Assembly: GCF_030463565.1 (NCBI RefSeq)
Contig: NC_134656.1
Span: 6,000,501 to 6,064,500 of the forward strand
Reading direction: 5' to 3'
Source: Pelecanus crispus
Taxonomy: Eukaryota; Chordata; Aves; Pelecaniformes; Pelecanidae
DNA: 64,000 nucleotides
The notes beneath the pieces are model-generated. The model was not told the DNA's origin. It worked only from the letters and a program-made list of their open reading frames with translations, and made no database searches. The first letter of the stretch is position 1; each line of letters opens with the position of its first letter. The position numbers and the translations under genes are program-made. Positions 1 through 13,200 of this stretch are shown in pieces.

Positions 1-3000
1 TTGTGAGTGCCTCTGAATGCAAAATCCAGCTTGTAGATGTGTGGATGAAAGGCTCTGTATAAATGTCAGCCTTTATTATTGTTACGAATTTCCGGCTTCT
101 GTTATTAAGACATTTTATACGGATCTTTGCGTGTCTCTCCATCTGTGAGTTTGGATTAAATGCCTGCCACAAATCTCCCTGGCATCCCATGGAGGGGATT
201 GCTTTAACTTGGTGCTCTTCTAACCTTTCCTTCTGTTCGGGGAATAAACCTCCTTTAAAAAAAATGACCTCATAAAAATGGAGTAAACTCTGAGCTCTTT
301 GTTTTTCTCAGGTCTAACCTCCAGGAAGACTGTAAATTCATTTATTCTATAAAACACAGAGAAGTAAATCTTCAGCATAATGTGTGGGGAATTAGCCACT
401 TAACTCCCATTAACATTAATGGGAACTGAATATTTATTTACCCCGCAGCACATAAATCTTCACCTTGTAACTTCTACAGTTTCTAACTAAAATGTTTCCA
501 TTGTTCTAAGGATCATGGTTATCCTGCTGGAGTGTTTACTAGGTTGTCAGCCTATGGGAGATATATTGGATGTTTCAGTCCCTTCCCTTCAAGTAAGCTG
601 TAAAATGCATTTGGGCTCTGTAATGTGAACTTTCTGAAACCTCTGTGTGATAAGCTCAGATGATTCAAACTGCCTCTGCTTGGTGCTGGTCCCATCATTC
701 CTGCTGCAAGCTGGAATCATTTGACATGAATAAACTGTTGTGACTGATAGATTCTTGGTCTGCGCCTGGGGTGATGGATGGATGGGGCTGAGGCTGTTGG
801 TGCTCTGCCATGAGTCTCCACCTCTTCCAGAATCTGTATTTCTTCCTTTCTTCCTTCAAACCTGTGTTCTCATTGTAAGAGAATGACACTCTCAGCTCTT
901 TCTTCTCTACATAGAGTCAAGATCAGGCAAATCGATCAAGCACCATATAGCTCTGCTTTAAGGAGATCTTTTCTCTCCCATGGAGGGAGGTGAAGAGGCC
1001 ATAGCACACAGCAAGACCTACTGGAGGCTTCACAGTTGTTACGTCTTACCTGGAAGACACCGAGATGCTCTCAGGATGGATGAGCCAATGGACCCTAACA
1101 AAGATACGAATATGAAAACTGCCAGTCCCTGCCTGAAATCCAGGCTCAGTTATACTCCATAGCAAAACTTCCCATGACTTCAGTACACCAGGTTTAACAA
1201 GTGCATGAAACTACTTTCCCCTAAAGCACTCCGTAGAAAGCTATTGCTCTTCTGTGTGGTTTATTTGAACTACTCTGAGGAAGTTAATAAATCCTCCAAA
1301 TTTCTGGTTAAAAAACAAATAAGTAACGATGGAAGCAGAAAGGTTCCATCTTGCTTCCTATCGATTTATGAAGTATTTTAGAAATAAAGCCTTCCTCTGC
1401 ACCTAAGTGGATTGGGCAAAAAGCAATGGGCTTAAACTGCAGCTACAGAGTTTTAGGCAAGACATCAGAAAAAGCCTCCCAGGGGTGAGGGTTGAGAAGC
1501 ACAGCTGCAGACTGCGTAGGCTGCTGTCTCTAGAAGCAGGCTGGATAAATTGTGAGGAAGGACCTAGGCGGTCTAATCTAGGCTGGACAGTTGAAGAGGA
1601 AGAGATGGGCTGTTACTTTAGACACTCCCTTCCAGCTCTGTCACTCTGCTGGAGCAAGAGGAGATCCATCATTTTTCAAGGTTGTTGGATCGAGTCTGTT
1701 TAGTTCTGTAAGACTTTTCGATGAACTAAGAAAACTCTATCTATTGCTGTCCTTCAAACGGCAAAGAAGCCGAGTGTGGGGCAGAAATTACTGTGGAAAG
1801 TGGTATTAAGAGAGCAGAAACCTTGGGCTGTGACTGACCCGTGGCTGAACTCACGTTGAGAGTTGTAGTAAACTGTAAAACCATTGCAAAGAAGAAACGC
1901 ATGGAAACCCAATCCTGAGGTACACATTTCCTATGTGAGCAGTTCACCTCGTCTTCTGATCTGACTTGCCCCCATTCTGTGTTGCTGTGATCCTGGGGAG
2001 TCGCACCTCATGCCAGCTAACGGAGAACCTGCCTTCCTTCCCCGTTCTTGACATTTTTGAGAGAGTTGAGCACGTGCAAGCATTGCACATACCAGCAGTG
2101 CAGGACCTCTCCTTTTACGGCAGTTTTACAGACAACCCTTAACTGAGCTAAGTGTCCGAGCTGTACATAATGCCTTTTTTAATAGCGTACCAAACCTATG
2201 GATTTTATTATCCTGACCAGCTTGCTCACTGCACCTGTCAGGTTCCTCCGGAGACTGAAATGAGAGCAGTCTCTGCGTCTGTTTTCACAGCTCCAAAGCA
2301 GAGACAGGGATTTGTCAGGAAACCGTTAAGCAATACTACACTATTTGTTGTGGATCCGTTTTCTTTCCTGAAATCAAAGTATTTCTTTTCAAGGTTCAGG
2401 GAACAGGATTCTGGTGTGAGTTATGCCAATAACCCCTCCAGGCAATTAGTAGAAAGCCTTGTGGTTCACACACTTTGCTGCATGCTGATGCACACACATG
2501 AGAACCACGTCTATCTCTGGAGCTTTCAAGCCACAGAGACTGGATGCATGGTTAGACTCAGGGATGTGAGACCTATGACATATTAAAACATCAAATGGTT
2601 GCTGTTATTAGATATTTTAAACACCATAATCATAAACAATGGGCAAACAGGCAAGCCCATGTGCAACGTGCTAACGGCATGTTCAGCACAGACCCAGGAG
2701 ACAGCTCTGATTTCAGGTTTAGCTCCTGTGAAACATATTTACTCAGGAAATCTTTACTCAGATATTTGGTTTTTGTTTTCTCAAATGTGGCACTATTCAT
2801 CAAAATCTTAAAAAATACGAAACTAATGTTAACTGTGAACACATACTATTAATATATGTTTCATTGTACCTCACGTTTAGTGTATTCCTTCCTGACTGAT
2901 CTATTAACAAACCCTGTATTGGGTATCAGTTACTGAAATGTAAATATCTCAAACAGGAGTTGCTTAACAATGTTCAGCGTCTTCCTTCAAGAAGATTAGA

Positions 3001-6000
3001 AAACGACAAAAGGGAAAACTAGAGCAAAAAACCAGACAGGGCATTGCAATTACCCCAAATTAGCTCAAGTGTTTCCTATGGAAAAGAACATGGTGTCTTT
3101 AATCATGAAAAGATGAGATTCCCATGCACTGTTTTTCCTGTCACTCACATTACAGTGCACTAACCCCGGTCACAAAGGCTCCATCCAGCACAGCGGTCAG
3201 AGACAACTCTTCCAGTTGCAATGGGTCATGATCCATTTGCACGATCCATTTCCTTGGAGAGAATGATAGTCCACCTGGACTGCACCACCAGAGCATCCCT
3301 CTGGAGCTGCCTGGTTTGCACGGATGCACAGCTCTAGCTGACCTGGCTTATACAAACTGATTAAGCCCTAGCTGATGGTGGCATGGCCGTATCAGTTACA
3401 TGGTAATGTAGGAGTGTGGTTATGCTGTTGGGCAATATCACTGAACTAGTCAGACTGATAGACGTTCAACCAGTGGAGAAAGAAATGCAGGTATCAGATA
3501 TAACCACATTTCTCTCTCTTTTCTTTTTTTTTCCTAAAGTGCTGGAGGGGTTTCCAGCAATAGATAAAATCATATTTACAAAATTGAAATGCAACATTTG
3601 TTCCGGAACTTGTTAGGTCCTGAAATCTGTAGGTGGGGTTGGGAAAATGACATTCTTAGCTCTTCGCCAGCAGCGCAGCTATTAGAGCCTTTATAAATGT
3701 TATCCCGTTCAGTGCTGCTGCTTGTGCCATATTCCCAACAGCAAATGCAAGCATCATCAGGATCCAACAGGCTCCCAAGAATAAGCCCAGCAATTCAACT
3801 AAAAATAAATATAATTAAGCCATAAAAAGAAAAATGTCTGCAAGATTATCATCCTTGCAGCTAGTTGGAATGTACTGGGAAATATTTTTGTAGTTAGTTG
3901 CAAATAAAATATGTTTTACATGGAGAGAATGTTGCCAAAATATCACAAAATAGATTTATTAAATAAAAAATGAAAATGGAAAAAGATAAAATAAAAAATG
4001 GAAATAGCTTTTTCACATGGTTAGACAAGTTGCTTATAAATTTTCTCTCCTTCTGTTAGAATCAACTAGTTAGTGTCTGGCCTTAGGTTGTGTTTTGCAA
4101 CGTGTCAAAGTGAGAGCTATGAGAGTGGATAGCAAACATCAGATGAGTGATCCAAGGGATTTATCCATTTTGTGTTTGTTAATCCTTCATTCTTATGATG
4201 TTTTAATTATTCATGACCTTTATCATAATCCATCCCCTCCTAACATTTGTATTGCTGGGATACTCATGAACTTGTTCAGATTGACTATGTGGTACTTTGA
4301 ATATACTGTCTAAATCATATTATATTGTTTCCGCTATGTGTCTGGCTAAGTGAAACTTTTCAACCAGGACAGTAATGAGCATCAAACAGAATATTATATC
4401 ACCTCCCCCAGTTTCTTAAATGACTGATCTTGGAGAATGAGTAGTAACGGGTTTACAACATTTCTGAAAACTGAAAAAGTTTTCATGAATGTATCAGCTA
4501 ACATTGTCTGAATACTGATAAATGAATAATTTCATATAACACCCACAAATAACTTCAAAAGAAAATGAGTCAGTAATGTGCTCAAAGTCTGAAGGATAGT
4601 GCGTCTGCCACCAGCCGCTAATCCTGTTAAAGATTTCTTTTTCATACTGCTACAGGATGATGTCTGGACATACTCTCACTGATGTACCCAACAACTTATA
4701 TGAGGGCAAATCAGTACCCGTGCCTTCCTTTAGCGAGAATGAATTAGTTCCCTTGATTTCCAGCCCAGTGAATGGTGGAACTGAGCACCTCTTATGAACT
4801 ATCAAACACCTCACAGCTCTGGGCTTATTAGCAAGAACTGTAATTAGTGCTCCCATCACTGTTACTGACACATTTGTTACACTATCACCTCAAAGGCTTA
4901 TGGTGTTTATTTGTCAGATAAATTTCTCAGTGTCCAGTATATTGAATTCTTCGCTTGCTAAGAGTGCAGGTATGTGGGAACACTAACACATTAGGCAAGA
5001 TTTGATTGCACGAAACAGCAAAAGAAAAACCAAACTACTGTCAGGTTTGGTGGGCAACTGAATGGGAATCTGACAGCGAATTCATTAAAAATCATGTCAC
5101 ATATGCCCGGTGCAGAGCCACGATTGGCAATTGGCTTTGTTGGAACTAAAAGGCTGAGCCCAAACTTTGCTGGAAAATTCCCTAAGGCCATTTCATTTAC
5201 AAAAAGACCAAGCTTTTGAGACCACATAATTATCCTTCATCCCTGCCATCTTATCCTGCAATAAATTGAATTGCTCACAAAACTTGGCAACATTCTCACA
5301 CCCATTTAAAGAAATTAAGTGGTTCTGTCATTTTCTAGTGCTCTTGATATGAAAGTGTTTCAACTTTCACTCTGTGACAAGAACCTCTGCCTCCCCCCCT
5401 TCCCCCAAAACATACATTCTTCCTGAGAGAACTGAGCTCAGAGGGAACAGATGGCCTAGAAATAGTTGATTTTGGCCAAGAGTGTCAAAAGTCACCAGTG
5501 GTTTCCAGGGCCTCTATTTTTAGAGGTGAGTGCTGACCACTTACTGGAAGTCACATTCCTTCACGTTTTCAGAGCTGGGCACCCCATATCTTGCTCTGTC
5601 ATTTCCAAAGTAGCAGGTCATGAGCCACGGTCACCCAAGGGCTGTGGTGGGATCGTCACCCTGGGCCTTGACCCCTCACCAAGCTCTGCTATCCCAGCTC
5701 AGGAGAAGCTCCCCAGAGTTGCTGCGCAAGGGTTGACCCGTTGAGTCACTGACCCACCAGTGCTGTTTCATTGTAAGAGCACCAGATGCAATTTGAATTT
5801 CCTCTCCACTCTTCACTGTCAGTGGGTCACAATTTTAGAGCATGCTAGAGTCACACCTGTTACCTGGAAATGAAAGACTCCTAAAATATAAACCAAAGAG
5901 TAGTCCCAATGGTATGAGCCATCCATGCCCAGTCTTTGTTGCTGGTACCTGTACCAGTTAGTTCATTAATACTTTTTTTTTTACAGGCCATGAAGAGGAT

Positions 6001-7039
6001 AAGTAATTTAATTATGTTTCAAAGATAAAAGAGGAACATTTGCTACTCCTTTCAATAAATGCGTCACGCACTAACTATGACAGTCCAATTACAGATGGGG
6101 TGGAAATTTTGAGTTCATTAAGTGAATATCTGTTAACATTTGCTTTTTATCTGCAGGCCTACTTTTCAACTGTGAAAGGCTGTTAATCCATCATGAAGTC
6201 TTGTCATGTGCTTGGTAATTATACGTTTTGTTGTTCTTCAAATGAAAGCAAATTAATTTGTATTTTGAGGTGGACAGTGTGTAGGGGAATTCCTGATGAT
6301 CAAGTAAAAATATACTGTTGGCACATGTGCGAATTAAAAACCCTGAACAGGTTTATAAGAGCAGTATTTTCAAAGGTGCTGAGCACCTACAGCTCCTGTT
6401 GTCTTCAGTGTTATGTACTGAACTTGACTGGACCCAACTCAGCACTACCTTAAATAAATGCTGGGGTTTATGTCCAGTGTGAGAGAGGCTCATCTGTGAA
6501 GCAACGGTCAATGATGTCAGATTTTCTGCTGTGTTTTTTGGCGATAAACATCTTGAGAGAGAATGTGAGCATCTACAAACACTGGGTTATAATGTTAATA
6601 TAGTCCCTTATCGCCTTATAAACGATCTGTATCCTGACACGGGAAGTGAGCTTCAGTCCCAGATGAATTACGAATGAGTGACTCCCTAATATAAATAAAA
6701 GCAGGAGGATGGGCCTTGTCGAGCAGTCTGAACACACGAGATGGAAATAGGAGCCAGGAACTTATCTCAGCTTTGGAAAGTGAGCTGCTTTGGAGTCTGG
6801 TCCAAAGCTCAGTTAATTAAGTGGGAGTCTTTCCAGCAACATCAGAGAACTTTATCACTCTTTATTAGGGCTACCATATGTCCATCTTTTTTTCTTACAT
6901 TTGTCTTCTTTTTCTGTCCCCACGTGATAGGTGCAGCCCACGTCCCAGTTTCCCCAAACCCTGAAGCACACACGTGTGTGTGCATAGCAGTGGATTTGGT
7001 TGCCACGGTGGGCAGATGCAGGATGTCAGTGGATGCAAG
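1..7039. other. Gene-free 5' flank, AT-rich unique DNA
   Basis: No exon with credible splice sites, RNA gene or recognisable transposon was found here on either strand. Open frames are short (up to 144 codons at 2152-2586) and read as random protein. Visible structure is minor: an A-rich stretch at about 3958-4008 that looks like an imperfect duplication of about 27 bp, and a 14-bp perfect CA/TG palindrome at 6967-6980. Old unannotated repeats or conserved non-coding elements could be present and would need alignment to detect. Confidence 0.6.
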
Positions 7040-7270
7040 TGGCTGATGGACGTGGGGAGGTGATGGAGGGTCAGGGCAGGACGAGAAGTGTCGTGGGCTG
7101 GCAAAAGGACCTGTGCTGGGAAGGCTGATAAGGGGGAGAAGGAGGGATTTGGGGATGAGGAAATAGGGAAAGAAAAAAATCCATTGGGGTGGGATAGGTG
7201 AGAAAAGCAGATTGCTCTGGGATAGGAGGCTCTGGGAAGTGAAGAGGGATATAGGGTGGGGGTCCTGGGG
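7040..7270 (+). repeat. G/A-rich purine-skewed low-complexity stretch
   Basis: About 230 bases in which the plus strand is strongly enriched for G and A, with many GGG runs (for example around 7130-7160 and 7250-7275). The runs are irregular and no fixed repeat unit is evident. It could form G-quadruplex or triplex structure, but this is inferred from composition only. No gene is associated with it. Confidence 0.55.
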
Positions 7271-10200
7271 TTACTGCCTTGGTATTTAATCCTTAATTGG
7301 GGCTCTGAGAGGGAATTCCCATAGACGTTCCCAGGCTGCCACTTCTACTTCTCTGCCCTGTCTGCTGCACTGCCTCGCTGGGCTGGGGGAGAGGGTGTCT
7401 CTGCTCTGTGGCCTTGGAAATGTGACCAGCTTGCCTGCTTCAGCACCCTACCTGCGAGATGGCATGAGTGCCATAGTCACCTTCCAGTCTGGGGAGCTGT
7501 GAGGTTGACCTCGTGTCTGTAAAGACTCAGGGAGAAAATCATGTTGTGTTACTAAGCTGCCCCCTTGGAACAACAGAAATAAAGGTTTGAAGCCTGAAAT
7601 TTGAGGAAAAAGTTGTTGGAATAAAATAGTTTAATAAAATTATATTTGGAGGTGAAGGTTTTTCTTGTCATAGCACTGCAGATGACTGAGAGTGTGTTGT
7701 TTCAGGTCCGCCTCCTTCTGCTCCTCGGGATGTCTGGCTGGGGTGTAAGATGTGCATTGCAGACTACCGTGTGGTGGGAGATGTCCAGGTGAGCTTTAGG
7801 TGACTTCACCCTGCTGCTGGATTCACCCCAGTTGTGGGTGTACAGTGCTCACCAACACCAGGCGATGCCTCCCGGGGCTTTCTCCCCACTGCCACACAGA
7901 CGCTGTCCCCGAGCGCGGCACCCAGCCTGCTCTGCAGAAGGGGAAGGCGTCTCACATCCACTTCTCCCCACTCTGTGCCACCATTCATGTCCCTCTTCTC
8001 TACATGTTCGGTCTCAGGCAAGACGTCCTATGACTTCATCCCTCCTCAAGGATTTCCACAGTGTCATGGTTGAAGCTGAACTCTAAATGCACACGTCTGG
8101 AGCTGGAGCTATTCTTTCCTTTGACAAATTGTTCAGACCTCACACCTCTACAGCTAAACAAATGTAATCCAAGCATCAGATCATAAAATCTTGGAAAAAA
8201 TTTATTTGAACTGCTGGCATGGCTTCTAGTAGTACACTGGGGGCAGCTCTCCTTTCACATGTCCCCAGAGCCATGTAAAGCATTTCACTCCTAGTAACTG
8301 AGCTATAAATGTAGGTCTCAAGCAGTGCATGCTCCATGTTACAATGTGAGAAACCTGAGGGTTTTCGCTTTTTGTGCAGGAGATTATCAAAGCGTCTTTA
8401 AAGGGAGCCAGATTTCCTGCCTCACCTTTCCTCTCCCATTGCTCCGACATCCACTCTTCAAGAAACCAAAAGGTGTCAAACTTTCTTCAACACATACAAA
8501 CGAGCCACACTGCCTGGGCAAATGGAGAGGAAAGACTTTGTTCTCTTGAGGGCTTTTTGCTGGCTGCTCGCAGGCAGGTAGCAGCTCTCTGGCGATGCGG
8601 TTCTGCACTCGCGTTACCAGTTACAGCAATACGGAGATGAAGACACGCCGATAACCATAGGCAGACAGGCTTATTTCCCTAACCTGCTTATACTCCATCA
8701 CTATGAAACCCAATGTGCTGGAGCAAACATGTCCCTTCATGTATTAGGGGAAAGAATGTGATTTTGCAACTCACTGTTCTGCTTTTCCCTCTAGTTACCA
8801 GCAGTGCACACTTGGACTTGAAGGAGTAAGAGCTGAGGGCAGTCAGGATAACACACATAGGGCTGAACCTTACTTCTCACCAAGGTCTCCCAATTACCTG
8901 AACTATTATTAATTAACTACGAGAAACGGTTTATTAAATGCAAACTTTTGGTCCTTGCAAATGACCTTGGGAGTTTCAGGTGTGCCGGGACTGATGGAGA
9001 GGGAGCGCTGGTGCCAGGTTGTGGGAGAAGCTGGTGGGTATGAACGCAGGTCACCAAAGGTTCACCCCGCCACTCCAATGCCAGGGATAACCGAAACACC
9101 AACACTTACCTGTTGTGAAATGTACAGGTGTCAGCATTTGCTTTGTTCTACAAAGGAATGAAATTGAAAACTTCTGGGGGGTTTTGGGTTTGGTTTTTTT
9201 TTTTCAGAAAAAATAAGGGAATTGTTTTCTTATTCTGAATGAATGCCAGAGGCACCAGGTTATAGCATCCATCTCTCATGGTGTAGAAACCAGTCATTTC
9301 TTTGCTCCCTCATCCATTGGTTAGGGTACCAGGTGAAAGATTTTGCATCGTTTCAGAAAAAGGACTTGGAAATAACTTTCCATAGTGAAGGTGAGGGGCC
9401 CGGACACCAGACACTCTCCTGGATGATCAGGGCAGGAGAGACAGAAAGGGGTACGCTCCTGCTCTGCCTCCTTGCTCAGCAGTTTCACACCTTGTCTGGA
9501 GTTAAATTTAGCAAAACCAATACATTTGCACAAAAAGCTTCAGTTCTAATTAACTGCTATTTTCCAGCAACACAAAACCCCAATTCACTGAAAACTTGCT
9601 AGTGACTTGGATATAACTGCCACCGGTTTGATGGTGCTCATGACATAAGGCAGGATCAAACTCGGCAGTGGAAGGATAAATAATCAATTTTTGCATGCTG
9701 GAGGAGCAAAATTTCAGGCTTTTGATGTGAAAAGGCACCTGAACAACTAGAGGCCGACATTCATAGCACTGGAAAATTTGACTCTCAGAGAGGGCACTGA
9801 GCTTGAAGGAGCAAAGAGAGGTCACACTGCATTTTTTGTGGGAAGACAGTGACTGCACCTGCCAGCCAGCTCATCCTAATGAACTCTGCCGAGGCGGGTG
9901 GACGGAGCTCAAGGATGTGCCAATTCTTTTCTGTGAGGTGGCTTTCTGCCCACTGCAATTATGGAAGGAGGAAAACAGCAGTTTTGTGAATAAAGCTGGC
10001 AGCTACCCAACACAGCCTGAAGAAATAACCGTACCTTGGAGAAGCCTTTCTTTTTCTTTCTGGGTTGGGCTGAGCTCTTTAAAGGAGTTTAGCATTCATG
10101 TAGGCATCTTCATTTCAAGATGCTCATTACTGATAAAATCTATCCTGGTCCCTGTGCAGTCGCCAGCCTGTGCTGTATGAAATGCCTGGGATGCTGTTGT

Positions 10201-13200
10201 GGGAGGTTTGCCTGCTCTAGACACTTCTTAATCTGGAATGGTTGAAGGTTGGTTTCAGCTCAGAAGCATTAGGTTTAAAAATACTTCTAGGATTTAATAG
10301 TAACCGTTGTAACTCTGGACAAGTTTATTTATCCTATATGGTTACTGATCGTAGCTTAATTCTTGACCACAAAGGCTTCCTCTGGTACTAAATTCTGACT
10401 TTTAATCAGGTTTCATGTGGAAAAAAAACATCCTTGGATCAGTTTTGACCACGCTGCCTTTTACTGTGGCTAGATGCACGATGACTTTGTTTTCTTAGTA
10501 TGAGACATCAAGCACAGAGCTCCTCAGCTCTGTGGGTCATGTTGGCTTAAAAGCAATGGTTCTGAGGCATTATCCTCCCTGCCTGTATCTCAGCCATTAC
10601 AGTACTTTTGCAGCATCCCCAAGTCTTCCTCCCTGATTGCAGAGCTATGCTGAAGTCTCTTTGTAGCCATCGTTGGGGTTACAAATGAAGCTCATACACT
10701 CTGAGCTTCCCTCTATCATGTATTTTAGCAAGTAATTCTGCAGAGTGATGAGGCCATTGGCCACATCCCACGCATCTCCTGACACCACGGAAGTGAAATA
10801 AAACACTGTGAAGGAGGAATAATCCCCCGTATGCTGCGGCTGGAGAGGGAGGAACAGCCCTGCAGTTACTACTGCATATTGGCAGCCTCCTGATAAGAGC
10901 AAAGCCTCCTCCAATGGGTTTATGAATAAATCAAATGTATGAACATTGACACCATGTGGTTCTTTAAAGTGGATCTTTGTTCAATATGGTGAGAAGCTGT
11001 ATTACCAAAGTTTTACAAACAGGAAAGACACGTTCCGGAGTACGGTTTTTGGCTCATACTGAGCAAAGGCCAACATTAATTTGCTGAGAGGTCCTAGAGG
11101 TTTTATCTATTGAAAACTAACAGGAAAAAAGATTCAAGATGAGCAGAGGAATCGTTAAGAAGAGAAGATGAAATGAGAAGGAACAAGAAAGAATGCAGAA
11201 AGTTAGAAAGAGTTCGCTAGAAACCAAAGTTGCATAAAGATTAAAGCAAAACTGCAGACAATAAAACCTGCATTCCTGCAAATCTTTTTATGAAATTATG
11301 GCAGAAGGGCTAATGTGAAGAAGAACATTATGCAAAGAAAATAAATACTGTAGAGAAAAAAAGGTGAATCCAGGTTAAGGCAATGTAAATTGCTTTCTGA
11401 GATACACACACCCTTTTTGTCATTCATTCCTTCTGAAGCAAAGTATTATATTTTAAAGTCAATAGATGTGTTTATCCAAGTCACTCCTAGCTCACTTCAC
11501 AAGGAAGGCTTTGGGGTTTTTAATTTTTGGTTCCAGACAAAGTCATTTTTCTTTGTCTCTTTTTTTTCTTTTAGAAAAATATAACACATTTTTCATATTA
11601 AGAAAACAAGAGATTGAAAGATTAGTTTTGGCACTTCCCATCCATGACCCCATTTGCTGCTTATGTGAGGAAAAAAGGCAGAAGATGGTTCTTGCTGAGA
11701 CTCCAGCCCCTGCAATTACCAGACGTGAGCGCAGAAAAGAATGGGGAGCTGTTAGCCTGTCTAAATCTCACCCCAATGACCTCACTGTGTCTGAAGACAC
11801 CTGCAAGAACATTTAGCCTTGAAGCATTGTCAGGGCCACCTCCTGCAGTCCCCGTTGCTTACTGCTGAATTTCATCATCCTGAGTACATGGCTGCTGCCT
11901 GGAGAGGTACGAGCATCCCTGCCAGCACACAGCTGCATTCACAGCCAGCCCTGTGCCTCTGGTAACGAGCGCTCGATAGGAGCCACATGGCTTATTCTGG
12001 GAAAGTTTGTGTCTTGTCTGTTTGCAACACTTCGGCAATATATTTTCTTGCCATTTCCTTGATATAAACAGCAGCCAGAGGCAGTCGTGCCTGAGGGAAG
12101 TGGTGGTACCCATTTTGAAGGCAGAGCACCTCTTCCCCTGCACCCTTGGCTAAGCCTTTCAGGTGTTTTATCCTGTATTAGGAGGAGATTGCCTTTTGCC
12201 TTGCTCAAAACTGCTTAGCTGAGTAGGTCCTCCTAAAAGCAGCATCTCTCTATCACAAGGCTTTTTATTCCTTCTGAATTTCTTCCCCAGTGTAATTTAT
12301 AAAGTAAATTGCATAACACCGATTACAGAATTCCTGATGTGGCCAGATGAGGGGAGCAGTTATCTCCTTTGCTTTGTAACCCAGTCCCCCACCGCTATAT
12401 TCTCCAGCTCTATTTGACTGCTTTGCAGCTACTGTTGCCAGCAGGTCTGTTTCCTCTTTAGTTTCCTCATGAACATTTCCATCCAAAATATATTTTGCAT
12501 TTTTATTGGTCCTCCCTAGACGTATGGCCTTTCATCTATTGACATCGAATCCATATGCTGATCCCAGCAGAGCGTGCAGACTGCAGCACTTTCCCATGCC
12601 ACACCTTCCATGCATCGCTGCCCATTTTCCAGGTCACATCCCATCACCGTCCCATGTTGCACGAGCAACAGCATCCCCTTCCCCGCACCTGCACCGGGCT
12701 CTGCCCTGCACACCATGAAGCCGCCCCCAAATCCACCTTTCAATGCTCCTTCTGCCACAGTGCTGCCATGAGGCTCTCTGCTTTCCTTTCAAAAAAATAC
12801 CTCTCATTTATGTGGTGACCGCTACTGCCTGCTGCCTAATAACCCAGCATGTGTGCGGCCCCACTGGCACCCGCAGTGGGTATGGTGCACCCTGGGGACC
12901 TTCATTCACTTGGAGATGGCTCCAACCACCACCAAAATCAGCAGAGACTTTGTTAAACTCTGGGGCCAGTGCCCTCCACCAGCTACCCCGATCCTGGTCC
13001 TCCCCGCTTGCCTGGTATCTGTGCAAGGAGCTTCCTCCTGCCCTCAGCAACTGGGCTTCCCTTTTGTGGAAAGAGGATTGCAGAGGGCTAGAGGAGATGC
13101 ACCACAGCCCAGAGATTTTTTCCATAGTGTGAATGGGCTCACCCAGGCTTTTTCACCAGCCCTAGAAAAGCTCCAATCCATTTTAGCCAGGATTTTTGTT

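Noticed and set aside
5942-5957. CTGGTAC-CT-GTACCAG inverted repeat
   Set aside because: Seven-base arms are expected several times by chance in 64 kb.
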